From contig CM064430.1 in NCBI GenBank assembly GCA_032690845.1, positions 44,179,882 to 44,243,881 on the forward strand: a stretch of DNA of 64,000 nt, read 5' to 3'. Of this stretch, positions 1 through 13,117 are shown piece after piece. Under the pieces are notes generated by a model, which saw only the letters and a program-made list of their open reading frames with translations, ran no database searches and had not been told where the DNA came from. The DNA comes from Eleusine coracana subsp. coracana. Lineage: Eukaryota > Streptophyta > Magnoliopsida > Poales > Poaceae. The first letter of the stretch is position 1; every line of letters starts with the position of its first letter. A program made the position numbers and the translations under genes.

Positions 1-3000
1 GGATTTGTCGATGCACTGAGGCCAGAGAAATTCACTGGCGTGCACTTCAAAAGATGGCAAGTGAAAGTCACTTTGTGGCTTACTGTCATGAATGTGTTCT
101 AGGTGTCCACTGGCTAACCTGAAGGCGATCTCACTGCAGATCAAGAAAAGGCCTACAGTGAAGCCAGCACAATATTCTTGGGCATTGTTATTGGAGTTTT
201 CGTAGATCGTCTTTAGGACGTCTACATCCATCATACAGTCACTAAGGATATGTGGGATGCTCTAATCGCTGACTATGGTGGTTTAGATGTTGGCGCTGAA
301 CTATATGTCATTGAGTAGTACCATGATTTTAAGATGGTAGATGGCAAATCTGTTGTTACGCAGGCACATGAGATATAGTGCATAGTGAAGGAACTCGAAT
401 TGCTTAAGATCATCGTACCTGAGAAGCTTGTGGCTGGGGGCATTATTGCCAAATTGCCTCCAACTTGGAGGGATTTTGCCACTACTCTTAAACATAAGAG
501 GACGAACATATCTGTCTCAGATTTGATCACATCGCTTGATGTTGAGGAGAAAGCTCGTGAGAAGGATGGATGTTCTAAAGTTAACGAGGGAAACACTATT
601 GCCAATATGGTGCATCAACCACAACAGTCTCATGGCAGTGGTGGTAAGGGCAAGGGCAAGAACAATAAGCCTAAGCAGACCACTACCTTCAAGAAGAAGA
701 ACAAGGAGAAGGGAGCATGCTTTGTTTTGGTTCTAATGAGCATTGGGCAAAGAAGTGTCCAGAACGCAAAGAAAGGAAGCCTCCACAGCAGAAGTCTACG
801 AACATGGTGACGGGTGCTGGAGAAAATAGTGGGTATGGTAATTTACCATATGTTTTTTCTGTATTTCAATCTACTAGTTGGTGGCTTGATACTGGTGCTA
901 ATGTTCATATGTGTGCTGATGCCTCTTTATTTACTTCTTACCAGGTCGCCCAGGATTTCTCCGTCCTAATGGGGAATGGGTCACATGCTTCTGATCATGG
1001 TGTTGGCACGGTCGAGCTGAAGTTTACTTCGGGAAGATTGTCCAATTGAAGAATGTACAGCATGTCTCTTCTATCAAGAAGAATCTCGTTAGTGGCTCCC
1101 TTTTGTGTAGGGATAGTTTTAAGGTAGTGCTAGAGTCGAATAAAGTTGTCGTATCTAAGAGTGGACAATTTATTGGTAAAGGCTATAAGTGCGGAGGCTT
1201 ATTCCGCTTTTCCCTTTCAGATTATTGCAATAAGTTTGTGAACTATATTTGTGATGGTGTTAATGAGAGTGATGCTAGTGTTTGGCATTCACGTTTATGT
1301 CATCTAAATTTTGGTTCTATGTCTCGACTTTCCAGCTTGAATTTAATTCTGAATTTTTCCATTGTCAAAGGTTCTAAGTGCTCAAGTTGTGTGCAATCTA
1401 AGCAACCTCGAAAGCCTCACAAGGCTACAGAGGAGAGACACTTGACACCGCTAGAACTTATACATTCAGATCTTTGTGAAATGAATGGTATATTGACTGA
1501 GGGTGGAAAAAAAATATTTCATGACTTTGATTGATGATGCGACTAGATATTGCTATGTTTATTTGTTAAAAACTAAAGATGAGGCTCTAAACTACTTTAA
1601 AATTTATAAGGCTGAAGTTGAAACTCAACTAGAGAAAAAGATCAAAAGAATTAGGTCCAATCGTGGTGGCGAGTATTTCTCAAATGAGTTTGACTTATTC
1701 TGTGCGGAACATGGTATGATACATAAGAGGACGCCTCCCTATTCGCCCCAATCAAACGGGGTTGCTGAAAGAAAGAATCGCACCTTGACTGACTTGGTTA
1801 ATTCCATGTTAGACACGGTTGTATTATCTAAGGCATGGTGGGGGAGGCTTTATTGACGTCATGTCATATCCTAAATAGAGTTCCCATAAAGTATAAGGAG
1901 AAGACACCATATGAGGAATGGATTGGTAGAAAGCCATCGCTCTCTTACTTACGCACATGGGGTTGTTTGGCCAAAGTTAGCGTGCCAATTAACAAGAAGC
2001 GTAAGTTGGGACCTAAAACTGTGGATTGTATCTTTCTTGGATATGCTAATCATAGCATTGCCTATAGATTTTTAATGGTTAAATCAAAGGTGTCTGATGT
2101 TCATGTTAATTCATTAATGGAGTCTCATGATGTTACTTTCTTTGAGAATATATTTCCTATGAAAGATTTATATAACATGTCTAGATTATCTTATGATGTG
2201 ATTGCTGAAACAACTCCTGAACCTAGTGCATTTTTTGATCATGCTGAACAAACACTTGAACCAATCCATGAGGAGATTGATAGTGAAGCTCCTAGGAGGA
2301 GCAAGAGACAAAGGACTGCAAAGTCTTTTGGTGATGATTTCACTATTTATCTTGTGGATGACACTCCTAGAACCATTTTAGAGGCATATGCATCTCCTAA
2401 TGCAGATGACTGGAAAGAAGTTGTCCATAGTGAGATAGACTCTATTCTTTCTAATGGAACTTGGGAAGTTATCGATAGACCATATGGTCGCAACCCTGTG
2501 GGTTGTAAATGGGTGTTCAAGAAAAAGCTTAAGCCTGATGGTACTATTGACAAATATAAGGCTCGGCTTGTGGCTAAGGGCTATACTCAGAAAGAAGGCG
2601 AAGACTTCTTTGACACTTATTCACCTGTTGCTAGATTGACCACTATTTATGTATTACTTGCTCTGGCTGCCTCACATGGTCTTATCGTTCATCAGATGGA
2701 CGTTGAGACATCTTTCCTTAATGGAGAGTTGGTTGAGGAAATCTATATGGATCAGACAGATGGATTTATAATAAAGGGTCAAGAAGACAAGGTGTGTAAG
2801 TTGTTGAAGTCTTTGTATGGTCTGAAACAAGCTCCTAAGCAGTGGCATGAGAAATTTGATTCAACACTTGTATCAGCAGGCTTTTCAATTAATGAGACCG
2901 CCATGGTGGGGGTCAGGGAGTTATATTGTGCTTGTATTTTGATGACATACTCATCTTTGGAACAAATCTTGACGTGATCAATGAGGTCAAGACTTTCCTG

Positions 3001-3897
3001 TGCCAAAGCTTTGATATGAAGGATCTAGGTGAGGTTGATGTTATCTTGAACATCAAGCTAATCAAAAGAGAGAATGGGATTACTCTTACTTAATCTCATT
3101 ATGTTGAGAAGCTCTTGAACCGTTTTGGTTACAAGGATAGCAAGTCTTCTCCAACACCTTATGATCCCAGCTTGATCCTTCGAAATAATAAAAGAATTGG
3201 TAGAGACCAATTAAGATATTCTCAAATTATTGGATCACTTATGTTTTAGCTAGTGCTACTAGGCCTGACATCTCGTTTGCTGTGAGCAAACTGAGCCGGT
3301 TTACTTCTTGTCCGGGAGATGAATCATTGGCGTGCGCTTGAGCGCGTAATGCACTACTTAGTTGGTACTATGGATTATGGAATTCATTATTCTGGATATC
3401 CAGCAGTACTAGAGGGCTATAGTGACTCCAATTGGATATCTGATGCTGATGAGCTGTATGTCATAAGTGGATATGCATTTACTCTTGGTGGTGCTGCTGT
3501 TTCATGGAGGTCATGCAAACAGACCATCTTGACAAGGTCTACCATGAAAGCAGAGCTTACCACACTAGATACAGCTACAGTTGAGGCCGATTGACTACGT
3601 GAGCTCTTGATGGACTTGCCTATTGTTGAGAAACCTGTGCCGGCAATCCTCATGAATTGTGACAATCAAACTGTGATAGTCAAAGTGAACAATTCTAAGG
3701 ATAATATGAAGTCATCAAGACATATTAAGAGACGTTTGAAGTCTGTCAGAAAAATGAGAAACTCCGGAGTCGTATCAGTAGAATATATTTCAACTGGTGA
3801 GAACCTGGCAGATCAATTCACCAAGGGATTGTCACGTAATGTGATAGATAGTGTATCGAAGGAGATGGGTATGAGACCCATATGTGCTATTGCATAG
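1..3897 (+). pseudogene. Degenerate copia gag-pol polyprotein
   Basis: Gag (from base 1, about to 700) shows FTGVHFKRWQ and KLPPTWRDFATTLKHKR and has in-frame stops near 103 and within 300-380. A zinc knuckle at about 717-770 (CFCFGSNEHWAKKCPERK, read across a frame change) binds the RNA genome in the family. Protease shows WWLDTGANVHMC (about 880-915). Integrase shows the HHCC finger (about 1290-1395) and the core with YSPQSNGVAERKN (about 1740-1780); a frame break lies near 1500-1535 and another near 1850. Reverse transcriptase spans about 2380-3300; its catalytic box near 2941 reads LYFDDIL where copia elements normally have YVDD. RNase H runs from about 3400 to 3850 and ends with ADQFTKGL. 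Additional stops lie near 3093, 3247 and 3592. Clearly dead; listed as one broken gene. Confidence 0.9.
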
Positions 3898-4438
3898 TGG
3901 TAACCCAACCTATGTGATCGGAGATCCCGTGAAGTAGGACCTGGGAAGAACAAGCTATTGGTTAGCATGAGAGTAACCTTTTTAGAACCCACTCGAGAAG
4001 TGATGCATTACTCTCGATATCTGTATGGCAGGTTGGTTATTGCCTTAATGTATTCAGTTGGCTTTAAATAGCGAAGATGTTATCCTACAGAACATTCTTG
4101 AATGACTATACCTATATGAGTCTGATTGTTGTAAGGTCACAATCTGTGAGATTTGGGTGATCTCTATTAAGCTCATGAAAGACCAAGGGAGTATGACCTA
4201 TATGCTCCACCCGTGGAGAAGCCTACTGGAGGTCTAGTATCAGTTATGACAGTAAGTGAAACTTGTTTATATAAAACTTGCAATTCAAGGTGTAATCTAT
4301 TGTTCAAGTTGTGAATGAGTGTAGCTTATTGTTCTAGGTGAAAGTTCAACTTAACAGTCTCCACTAAAAACACTGGTATATTAAACAACAGTGGGGTGAG
4401 GCAAAGTCTAGCTGGGACTTTGAGATCTGGTGGGGGAT

Positions 4439-5462
4439 TGTTGGAATAATATAGGCTTGGCCCATTAATAATCATAATAATTCCTAAAAATCTCAAAGAC
4501 CCATTCATGAGTGGTGGGAGTGCAAATGTTTAGTCCCACATTGCTAGTGGAGGTGGAGGGAGTCCAACTTATAAGATTGGTTGCTCTAGCATCTCTTGCA
4601 AGTGTGTGAATGGGAGGAAGGAAGAATATCTGCGCGTGCTCGTTCACCTCGCCTCGTCTCGCCAGGCCGGGCCGGGCGGGGCGGGGCGGGGCGTGGGCGT
4701 GGGCGATGGTCGCGGTCGCGCATCACCTGCATGAATGGTCCGCCGAAATTCGGTCCCTTATCTTGCGGGGACGCGACTTTCTTTTGCACTTTCTTTTTGC
4801 TGCGCGTTCCATATATTTTCATATTTTTTATATGGAAACCGACGTATTAATATGGTAACTAACTCGGTTGCGGGACGCACAATCCTAGCGGTTCCTCCCT
4901 ATAAATACGTACGGGTATCGCCACAAATCATATCACGCAATCGCCTAGGGTTTTGTCTCTCGTGACGCCGCCAAGACTTCTCCATCCCGATCGTCGGCGT
5001 GCACCGGCGAACGGGAGAGCAGGTCTCCGGAACCGTCGTCCTCTACGATCCTGTATCGGGAGAGGACGAATAAGGTTTTTGGGAAGCGCTCTGCGCGACT
5101 GCTCGATCGTTTCCTCATCTTCATCAAGCTCGTCGTCATGGCTCGTCTTCCTCGTTGTCGAGTTGGTCTCATCCGCCGTCGCCCAACAACGTGACGGTGT
5201 TGCACGTTGTCGTTACCTTATCTACCTAGTCCAGAAGGAAACGTACGTACTCTTATCTCAAACCATGTCTTTCATACTAGCTTTCATGGTCTGTTTATCG
5301 ATGATGGATGTTGCTAGTATGGTAGATGCTATACTTTTATCTGGCTTTATAGACCTGTCTAGATCTTACGTAGACTTGTCTAATTCATCATGCAATCTAT
5401 TAATTATATTTATGATTTATTTCTAAATTAATATAAAACTAAAAGTGCTAATTTATCCAACA
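4439..5462 (+). repeat. 3' LTR of the copia element (1024 bp)
   Basis: It starts TGTTGGA and ends TCCAACA, a perfect 7-bp terminal inverted repeat, directly after the polypurine tract. A GC-rich block (about 4640-4740) and a TATA-like CTATAAATACG at about 4900 are consistent with an LTR promoter. Near full-length similarity to the inverse-strand LTR at 10394-11300 independently fixes both ends. Confidence 0.92.
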
Positions 5463-7340
5463 TAGACTTTATGTATCGTCTTAAACAGTTACACATCAGG
5501 TATCTCTGAAGCTACCAGCCTAGAGCAAACACAGGCTGAGTTGTCGCTGTCTCATAGGTTCGGTCCTCTTGTGGGGATGCCTTCTTCTAAGGCATAATTG
5601 GCAGATTCTTAGTGCTGATGGTTGATCGAGCTTCGATTATTATTGATGATCTGGTTACTATCTGTTTGGAGAATCTTCGGTTATTATATTATTATATGAT
5701 ATAATGAGCAGAGGTAAATTAATGACGGCATAGTTAATAATCAAGGTCTGTGTCAGCAGTCGTATATGCAATCCAATCCAAATTACAAACGGAGAAAAGG
5801 TAAGGTTCATGTTGTTTATACTATAAGGGTTAAGAAAACTTTAACTAGTAGAATCTCATAATGCAACGTAGGCATTTTGTTAGCTGAGTTCTTATCAAAC
5901 GAGGTCCCGTTTATTTTGCGTCCTGAAAATCAATTAAAAAAGTACTCATCAGACCAATCTTAGTCAGTAGAGACATGTCTCACATATCCAACTTGTGATT
6001 GGGCCAGTTTTTCTTGGGCCTACTTCACTTCTGCTTCGAGGAAGTGATGGTTAGTACAATAATCAAAATGTATATATTCTTCTAAACAGTATTTCCTACA
6101 TGAAGGGCGCTCTATTTTAGCAAACTATAAATCACTTTGATGGGAACGGAGGGGGAAGTCCTGCCATGTGTCGTGATCTCATTGGCATTGGTGGGAGGTG
6201 GGAGAAAAAGAACTGGTTTCTAAGCTTTAAACATTTTCCCCTTCCAAATCAGAAGTTTTTTTCAAATTGGTTTGAACCATTGTGTTGTTTAGATTTAACT
6301 TTGCAAAATGAGACCCAATATAATTATTTTTTATATTTAGAAATTATTATTTTTCAACATTGTAACATATTGGTTCAACATGTCATATGTGTTGTATCAA
6401 CATTTTGGATATGCTTTTCTAAAAAAATCAACATGTTCTTTCAAGATATTGAAACAATTTTTAAAATATGTTGATTATATTAATTATCTGAAAATGTTAG
6501 CCATCACTTGATGGGCTACTTAGGCCGGATTGCTCAGGTTTAGTGGATTATTGTACTGATCTACATGCCTACTCTTGTAGGGCATATATTCTGCACAACT
6601 GAATGCTCATTTGCACCAAGCATCTAAATCACCATATCTCTAGTGTCGTGGTTCGAATCTCAAAGCACAAGATCATGGATCAAACAGTTGGGTAATACTT
6701 TTTGTATTTTTGTACAATATATATGTGCATATTTCAAGGGCTGTGGGAATCTAATTTTGTGATGTGTGATCATGGATTGCTCTATCTCTGTACCAATTAA
6801 GAAAACAAGTGTCTTTATAGCTCTAGAACGTGGATTTTGTTTTTAAGCGAATCAACACCTAACTTTTTGCTGCACCATTATTAACAAAGAACAGCCATTC
6901 TAATTTTTCTGACCAAATTTTTCTGCACTTATAAGGCAAATCTATCGTAACTGTGGTGAAAACAAATATTCAACATAGGGATGGACACTTAGAATGCCTG
7001 AACTATATCCCAAATGATGGTGGTCAGCGAAAAATGCAGCCTCTGTTGTTGGTCACAAATCAACAGAGAGGCAGAGAGCGATGGAAACTTAGGGGAATTG
7101 CAGCCAGGTACAGCAACTCAGGAACAAGATTACTGTAGTGCTACAGGAGAAAAGGAAAAAATCTGGACTTAATCGGAGGGATCCAGTAGTGCTCATTTCC
7201 CCCTTGACTTGATTGGCAAAAGGAAAGAATGACCTTGATTGAAAACATGTGTTTGCGACTTCAGCTTCAGTTTTTATTTACGAGTTGATTGATTGATTTC
7301 TAGATTCACCATATCCTACGGGTAATAATTCTTTGAACAA
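5463..7340. other. Intergenic, no gene recognised
   Basis: AT-rich sequence without a convincing reading frame or splice pattern. Short open frames (for example 6166-6474 and 6953-7138) have no recognisable domain and low-complexity composition. A single tRNA B-box-like GGTTCGAATCTC near 6650 is not enough to call a SINE. Confidence 0.6.
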
Positions 7341-7684
7341 GTATAATGGTATTGTCTTATAAGTCGTCTCATGCATGCCACGTAATCTTAAGACGGATTA
7401 TAAGACGACTTATATAATGGATGGTCTTATTAGTTATCTTTTATTAATTATACAACTTCTTAATTTATAGATATAAATTGAAATATTTATACATTAAAAG
7501 ACTACTAGAACCCATACAATAATGTGAGAGCCGTCTCATACTCCTAATTTTAACGCATGAGGTGATTGCTACACGAAACAACCACCCCTTTCTCTTACCA
7601 CCTTCTCTCTCTTTCACATTATTAAAAATCCTATGTATCAATGCATGAGACAATGTATTAGACTGCCTATGTATAGCATTATAC
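7341..7684. mobile_element. MITE-like element with imperfect terminal inverted repeats
   Basis: The left end GTATAATGGTATTGTC with GTCTCATGCAT just inside matches the reverse complement of the right end (GTATAATGCTATACATAGG, then GTCTCATGCATTG). The body is about 340 bp, AT-rich and non-coding, as in grass MITEs. A local hairpin (CTTATAAGTCGTCT against AGACGACTTATAT, about 7355-7415) lies in the left arm. No clear target duplication, so the superfamily is left open. Confidence 0.5.
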
Positions 7685-9332
7685 CTACCCTTGAACATGG
7701 ATCCTTTTCGATGCTACCTCAAAGAAATGAGATTCTCAACACATTTGTTGCATGCATTTGTCACCAATCCCGTGAGCAAATCCAACAGTCTAGATAAAAG
7801 GGAGAACAAAATCAGCCACAGTACACTCGCACAAATTATTTCAGGGGCTCAGTATATATCCACCTTCAGAGCATTTTCACTGATAACCATAGCAGTTGAC
7901 GGTTGTATCAAATTATAATATTGATACTCATATATCAGATTTTCTGTTCGTGTTTTTCATGTCTATTTTTCCTAAAGATGGTTTTTCCCATGTTTTAACA
8001 TTTTCTTTATCTGGAAAACAGGATCAATAAGCTAGATTGCAAAAGCAAGAGAAACAGTCTAACTGTAAGAATGCTTTCAATCAAAAAATCAAAAAGGACT
8101 TCTTGATTAAGCATGGTTGTGTGGAGGAAAGGCTTGATTGACAACTGTGGCACTTCACTGTCTCGACGCCCGTCCAGTTCCACCTTTAGGTCAAGGATCT
8201 GGTTTTTGATGTTGTTGCATGCGGACGATGATGCTGGATAAGCTATGTGGCTGCCAGTTTTTACTTCTTCACTAAGGTCGGTATCTCTCTCTCTCTCTCT
8301 CTCTCATTCATCACACCAACGGTTTTTGCTGAGGGAATTAGTGCCAACTATATGTCTTCATTATCACTAACTCACTCGACGCGGCACTTGTATCATCATC
8401 AAGCTCTTTATAGTGCTAGTTCAATAATAAAGAGATATCAAGTGTGTTGTTCTTCTTATTATGCCGAGATAATGCCCAAACCCTATAATGTCGTTCTGTT
8501 TAATTTGAATTAGTGTATCGATGATCCAGACAGTCAAAACTTCCTGCAAAAGGACTGTTTACACTATGAAAAACATACTATTTTTCTAGTATTTGTAATC
8601 AGCAATAGCAAGCATGGTATGTTTTTTCATTACACGAAGGCATGAACAAAGCTCCTATAATCCTGAACCTTCAGCAGCGTGGACTGTCCGCCAGGGCTGC
8701 TTTTTCTTTCGTGGCAACAGGGTTGTTCTACGTTCCTTTCCGCTGTTTGCAAATCATTTGGTTGGTGGTGGTCCATATAATGTGTGAGATTACTTAGCCG
8801 TGTATAATGCCCGGGTAAGCCCACTTAAGAATTGCACTCATAGAACAAAAAACTATGTTCATGATTTTGAGAGGGAAAATCAAATCGTACTTTTGAGGGA
8901 AAACAATGCTTCTTTGGGTTGAAAATAGTACTAAAAATAACTACAAAAAATTATCATGTTTTAATTTCTGATATCTGTTAAATATAAGATGAGAAGAAAG
9001 AAAATGAATAGTCAAAATTGCAAGATGGTATGTTCTTGACTTCAAAAGTATGAAAAACAACACCTCTTAAGGACTTCTTGTTAGATAGCGGGAAAAAAAA
9101 GAAGTTTTACTCCAAAATACTGACCAGTAGTAACGGTATAGATTTCATAATCTAAAATTATAACTACTAGCTAGTAGTTTCTAAATTTGAGGATAATATC
9201 AAAAAAATAAGAGTTGTAGGTTTATAATAATTAGTTTTTATTATTATAAATAAAATTACATTAACAATCGAATTAATAACTAATATTTTATATATATTTT
9301 TAAGATGAACTAATGTTTTAATGATTTGACAG
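7685..9332. other. Intergenic, no gene recognised
   Basis: No frame of gene quality. It holds a TC microsatellite near 8284-8305 and AT-rich stretches after 8850. Bases about 9100-9330 and 9780-9900 look alike in composition and may be two halves of an AT-rich element split by the LTR-like sequence at 9333-9781, but no termini were established. Confidence 0.5.
8284..8305. repeat. (TC)n microsatellite
   Basis: About eleven uninterrupted TC dinucleotides. Confidence 0.9.
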
Positions 9333-9781
9333 TGTGGAACATGTATATCCGGGATACTTAACCATACGGCTATATGGCCAAGTGGGACGGGACTCGACTA
9401 TGATGTATCGAAGATTAAGGCCCAGATGATTATTACTCGGATATTTCCTTAAAGTAGGCGGCAAGTCAGGATACTAGATATGATATATAGATAGAAACGA
9501 ATGCAATCGAATGATAGATTGTCATATAAACCGCTACTCTTCGGCTATATAAGGAGGACAAGGGGTCCTCGAAGATGATCAGAACTCGTATTGAAAAACC
9601 CTAGTCCCAGTGCAAACCCTAGCAATACAAGAACATCAAACATGAGGTAGAATTGTTATCCTCAGAAAGACCTAAACCTATATAAACTTTGTGTCCTGTG
9701 TCCATTGACTTGCATACTTATACACATACCTAGAACTACTGTCGAGATTATCTCTCGATAGGTAGACTTAATATTCTATCA
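9333..9781 (+). repeat. Gypsy-type LTR fragment or solo LTR
   Basis: The layout is that of many grass Gypsy LTRs: a TATA motif (GGCTATATAAGGAGG, about 9543-9557), a GGGGTCCTCG block downstream, ACCCTAG and CAAACCCTAGCAATAC sequences, then a GACCTAAACCTATATAAAC stretch. It can be bounded by TG (9333) and CA (9780-9781), but flanking 5-mers (GACAG, TAAAA) do not match, so the ends are uncertain or the copy is truncated. No coding domain is attached. Confidence 0.5.
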
Positions 9782-10388
9782 TAAAAATAAACATAAATTT
9801 ATTAATTAAAAGTATAATTATAAAATTACTTTTAAACTACTGACTAGTAATTTTTTAAAACTACTGATCAATATTTTGTATAGTCAGACTCCTCAAAAAA
9901 ATCTACCGCATGGATCGCTACTGTTATATCACAACAAGACTTGATGAGTTTTGTTACCCCCAAACAACAATAACTGCTCAGCGTCTTTTGGATGCAGTTG
10001 CTTTCTGCAGTGTTGGTCCAATGCTGGAAAGGATTTGATGTGGTAATGACTGCGTCTGCTTCTTAGTACACTATGCCGCCACAGTGATGGACTCGGAAGC
10101 GTCAGGAGAATTTGTTAAATGAAGCTAACCTTCTGTTTCGTTCAAATAAGATACCCGGTGTATGATTGGATCTGATAATCCACGGATCCCACTAAGATTT
10201 GCTCTATACTTTTTCTTTGTTGAATAAAAGAAATATAGAGCATGGAGTACACATGGACGTTTCTTTTCATTTCTAGGTTCTAGAAACTGGAGTTTGACCA
10301 TGATTATATATTAGACTAAAGAAAAAGTAGGGAGTAGTAGTCAGATCAAGGGACGATGCACTTTTTAATTTTATACTATGCATCAGAG
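9782..10388. other. Intergenic, nothing recognised
   Basis: AT-rich non-coding sequence between the Gypsy-like LTR and the copia solo LTR. Confidence 0.5.
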
Positions 10389-10393
10389 ATATG

Positions 10394-11300
10394 TGTTTGA
10401 TAAATTAGCACTTTAATTTTATATTAATCTAAAAATAAATTATAAGTATGATTAATAAATTGCATGATAAATTAGATAAGTCTACATAAAATCTAGACAG
10501 GTTTATAAGACTAGATAAAAACATAGTATTTATCATACTAACAACATCTATCATAGATAAACAAATCACAAAAGCTAGTATGGAAGACATGGTTTGAGAT
10601 GAGAGTATGTACATTTCCTTCTGAACTGAATAGAGGAGGCGACGATGACGTGCAGCACCGTCACGTTGTTGGCGACGGCGGGTGAGACCGACTCAACGAC
10701 GAGGAAGACGAGCCGTTGTGACAAGTTTAACGAAGATGACGATTTTGAAGACCTGCTCTCCCATTTATCGATACACGCCAACGGTCGGGATGGAGAAGTC
10801 TTGGCGGCACAATAGTAGCGAGAGACAAAACCCTAGACGATTGCGTGATATGATTTGCGGTGATACTTGTACGTATTTATAGGGAGAAATCGCTAGGATT
10901 AAGCATCCCGCAACCAAGTCGGTTATCATATTAATATGTCGGTTTTCATAAGCAATATATAGAAATATATAGAACATATAGCAAAAAGAAAGTGTAAAAC
11001 AAAGTCGTGCCCCCGCAAGACAAGGGACCGAATTTCGATGAACTATTCACGCTGGTGATACGCGTCCATCGTCCACGCCCATGCCCGACGAGGCGAGGCA
11101 AGGCGAAGGAGCACGCGTGTCTGTTCTTTATTCCTTTCATCCACACGCTTGCAAGAGATGCTAGAGCAACCAACATTATAAGTTGGACTTCCTCCACCTC
11201 CACTAACAATATGAAACTAAATATTTACACTTTCATCATCGACTTTTAAGATTTTTCATTATTGTGAATATTAATAGGCCAAACTCATATAATTCCAGCA
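10394..11300 (-). mobile_element. Solo LTR of the same copia family, with 5-bp target duplication
   Basis: Read on the minus strand it starts TGCTGGAATTATATGAG and ends TTATCAAACA, matching the two ends of the LTR at 4439-5462, and it aligns through the body, including the CTCGTCTTCCTCGTTG block. It is 907 bp against 1024 bp for the reference LTR, so it carries internal deletions. Both flanks read ATATG (10389-10393 and 11301-11305), a perfect target-site duplication. No internal domain is attached on either side, so this is a solo LTR left by LTR-LTR recombination. Confidence 0.92.
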
Positions 11301-11305
11301 ATATG

Positions 11306-11957
11306 GATAGAGCTGCGCATGATTAGATGAAATTATTTGGCTCGTTGTTTTTTAAAACCAGTGGAAACCCACCGGTTTTTGAGAAAACAAAAAAAAACGA
11401 TCCGGCTCACGAACCGAGAGATTTTTTAACAAAGCTAAACTTGTGTACTACAAAAATGGTTTTTGCTTGATTTTTGATACTATTAAAAACCAACTGGCTC
11501 ACAGTTTTGTGAACTCGATAAAGATATAAATTATGCTCAAAACGTAGGAGAAGTATAGGTGTGCCTCAACTATTGTTAGATATAAATTATGCTTGATAAA
11601 GTAAATTTTATATGACCAAAAGAAGAAACACAACCATTCTATTTAACAATAATCACAAAAATTCATGGAAGGTTTTTTTTCTACAAACAAAACAGCTCTA
11701 GCAAGCTTATATATAATAAATGATTATTATTCTCAAAAATCACACTTCAGGCTACGTGTTATCACTAACCTAGAGGAATGATGCATCGTCCTGCACGGAG
11801 TAGTTCCTTGGAAAACTTCAGAACTTGACTAACAAAAAGAATCGAACAAAGTATAACATTCAGTAACCAGTTACTTACTACACAAAGTATAACATTCAGC
11901 AAGCAACAAGTTACTAACTGTTTCCATTTTATTCTTCCTAAAGAGCTACACTTTGTA
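11306..11957. other. Intergenic, nothing recognised
   Basis: AT-rich non-coding sequence. A short imperfect repeat of a 'tataacattcag' block near 11850 and 11890 is the only structure seen. Confidence 0.5.
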
Positions 11958-12054
11958 GTACATATTAGTTGCATCAGCGGACAAGCTGTTGGCTCGGTGA
12001 TGAAAGCGCATGGTTGTCCACTGATCGGGGTTTCGATTCCCCGATCTTACATGA
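11958..12054 (+). repeat. tRNA-derived SINE-like relic
   Basis: An A-box-like stretch (TGGCTCGGTGATGAAAGCGC, about 11989) is followed at tRNA-like spacing by a T-arm-like hairpin with GGGGTTTCGATTCCCC (about 12028-12043), a B box with one extra T. The acceptor stem does not pair properly, so it is not a functional tRNA. A weaker, partly similar sequence lies near 12268-12310. No target duplication was found. Confidence 0.42.
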
Positions 12055-13114
12055 CACTATAGCTTGTTGTAGTATAGTAATAAAAATCTCCTCGTCCTCT
12101 ATAGATCAAAATATAAATAAAGATTCATTTTACAACTTATATATAAATGAGTTCTTATATATAATTAAGGAGAGGTTTGAAGATTTTCTTGGCTTACTTG
12201 AGAAGACTCTTCTCTTTAATATAATATCGTCGGGTGATATTTTTTCTCAACAGATCAAGTTTTTATAGTTACATCAGTCGGTTAAGACATAAGTATTCGA
12301 CTAGGTAATTCAGGATAGAATTTAGTTTAGGCCAGTAGTGATGTTTTATTCACTTAGGTGATCTAATGACAATGTTCGCTCTAAGAAGACTCTGCTCGAC
12401 TCTACATTGTACACACATACAAGATTGGCACACTAAAATAATGGAAGTATGTCTCCACTTTCAGGAAGATACTGATAAACCGTGCAGTGTGCCAATACAG
12501 TGAACACAAGAGATTGTTCAGGATCCCACCTACTGTTACCAGCTGGCCACTCATTCAATATGAAACTGCATCTACTGAGCCTCGTCCATTCCAGGCACAA
12601 CCTGTGTAGAAATCCATGGATGGATATGGTGCGTCGGCGGCGGCGTGCTGTCTGGATTTTGTATTAGCAGCCTCCAGAAGAACAGAGCTACCAGATCCTA
12701 GAACAGTGGAAAAGCAATAACTCCTATTAGAACAGAGCATGAGCAACCCAGGGCTCCCGAACGTAAACAGCCCCTACATCGGCCATCCGATGGAGATCTA
12801 GCGGCGGCAGGTTTCTTGTCTATCCGTTTTCAAGGAAAAGTTTTGCTTTTCGTGACGGTGATTGGCGACTAATCTACTCATTGATTGGAGGACTGGAGGA
12901 CTGTGTTTGGTTTGTTCTTCCACGGCTCGGAATCAGAAACAGTAGTTGTTTAGCCATTGAAAATCTTTTGTTATATCTTGATGAGATATCGCTCTCGCTC
13001 GATTGTGAGCTAGAACAAGCTGGTACAAGCTAGAATAGAGCTACCGCGGTGAATGTTCCTGCATGCACGAACCATTGGATTTTATTAATATACTAATTAA
13101 AACATGTGCTATCT
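12055..13114. other. Intergenic, no gene recognised
   Basis: No domain-bearing frame; short frames near 12482-12746 overlap on both strands and look like chance. Confidence 0.5.
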
Positions 13115-13117
13115 TTA

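Larger units (their letters stand above)
1..5462 (+). mobile_element. Ty1/copia LTR retrotransposon, 5'-truncated by window edge
   Basis: The domain order is Gag, zinc knuckle, protease, integrase, reverse transcriptase, RNase H, then a purine-rich tract and one LTR. Integrase before reverse transcriptase is the copia arrangement. The 5' LTR, primer-binding site and start of gag lie to the left of the window. The polypurine tract (about 4429-4437) ends just before the LTR, which opens with TGTTGG at 4439. A solo LTR of the same family is at 10394-11300. The copy is not coding-competent: stops and frameshifts occur throughout. The 5 bases after the LTR (TAGAC, 5463-5467) should be the target duplication, but the partner is outside the window. 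Confidence 0.93.

Noticed and set aside
1..4438. Infectious or active retroelement
   Set aside because: Several stops, frameshifts and an altered polymerase box show an inactive genomic relic.
12028..12043. Possible tRNA gene (T-arm-like hairpin)
   Set aside because: There is no complete cloverleaf or acceptor stem, and the B box has an extra base. Called a SINE-like relic instead.
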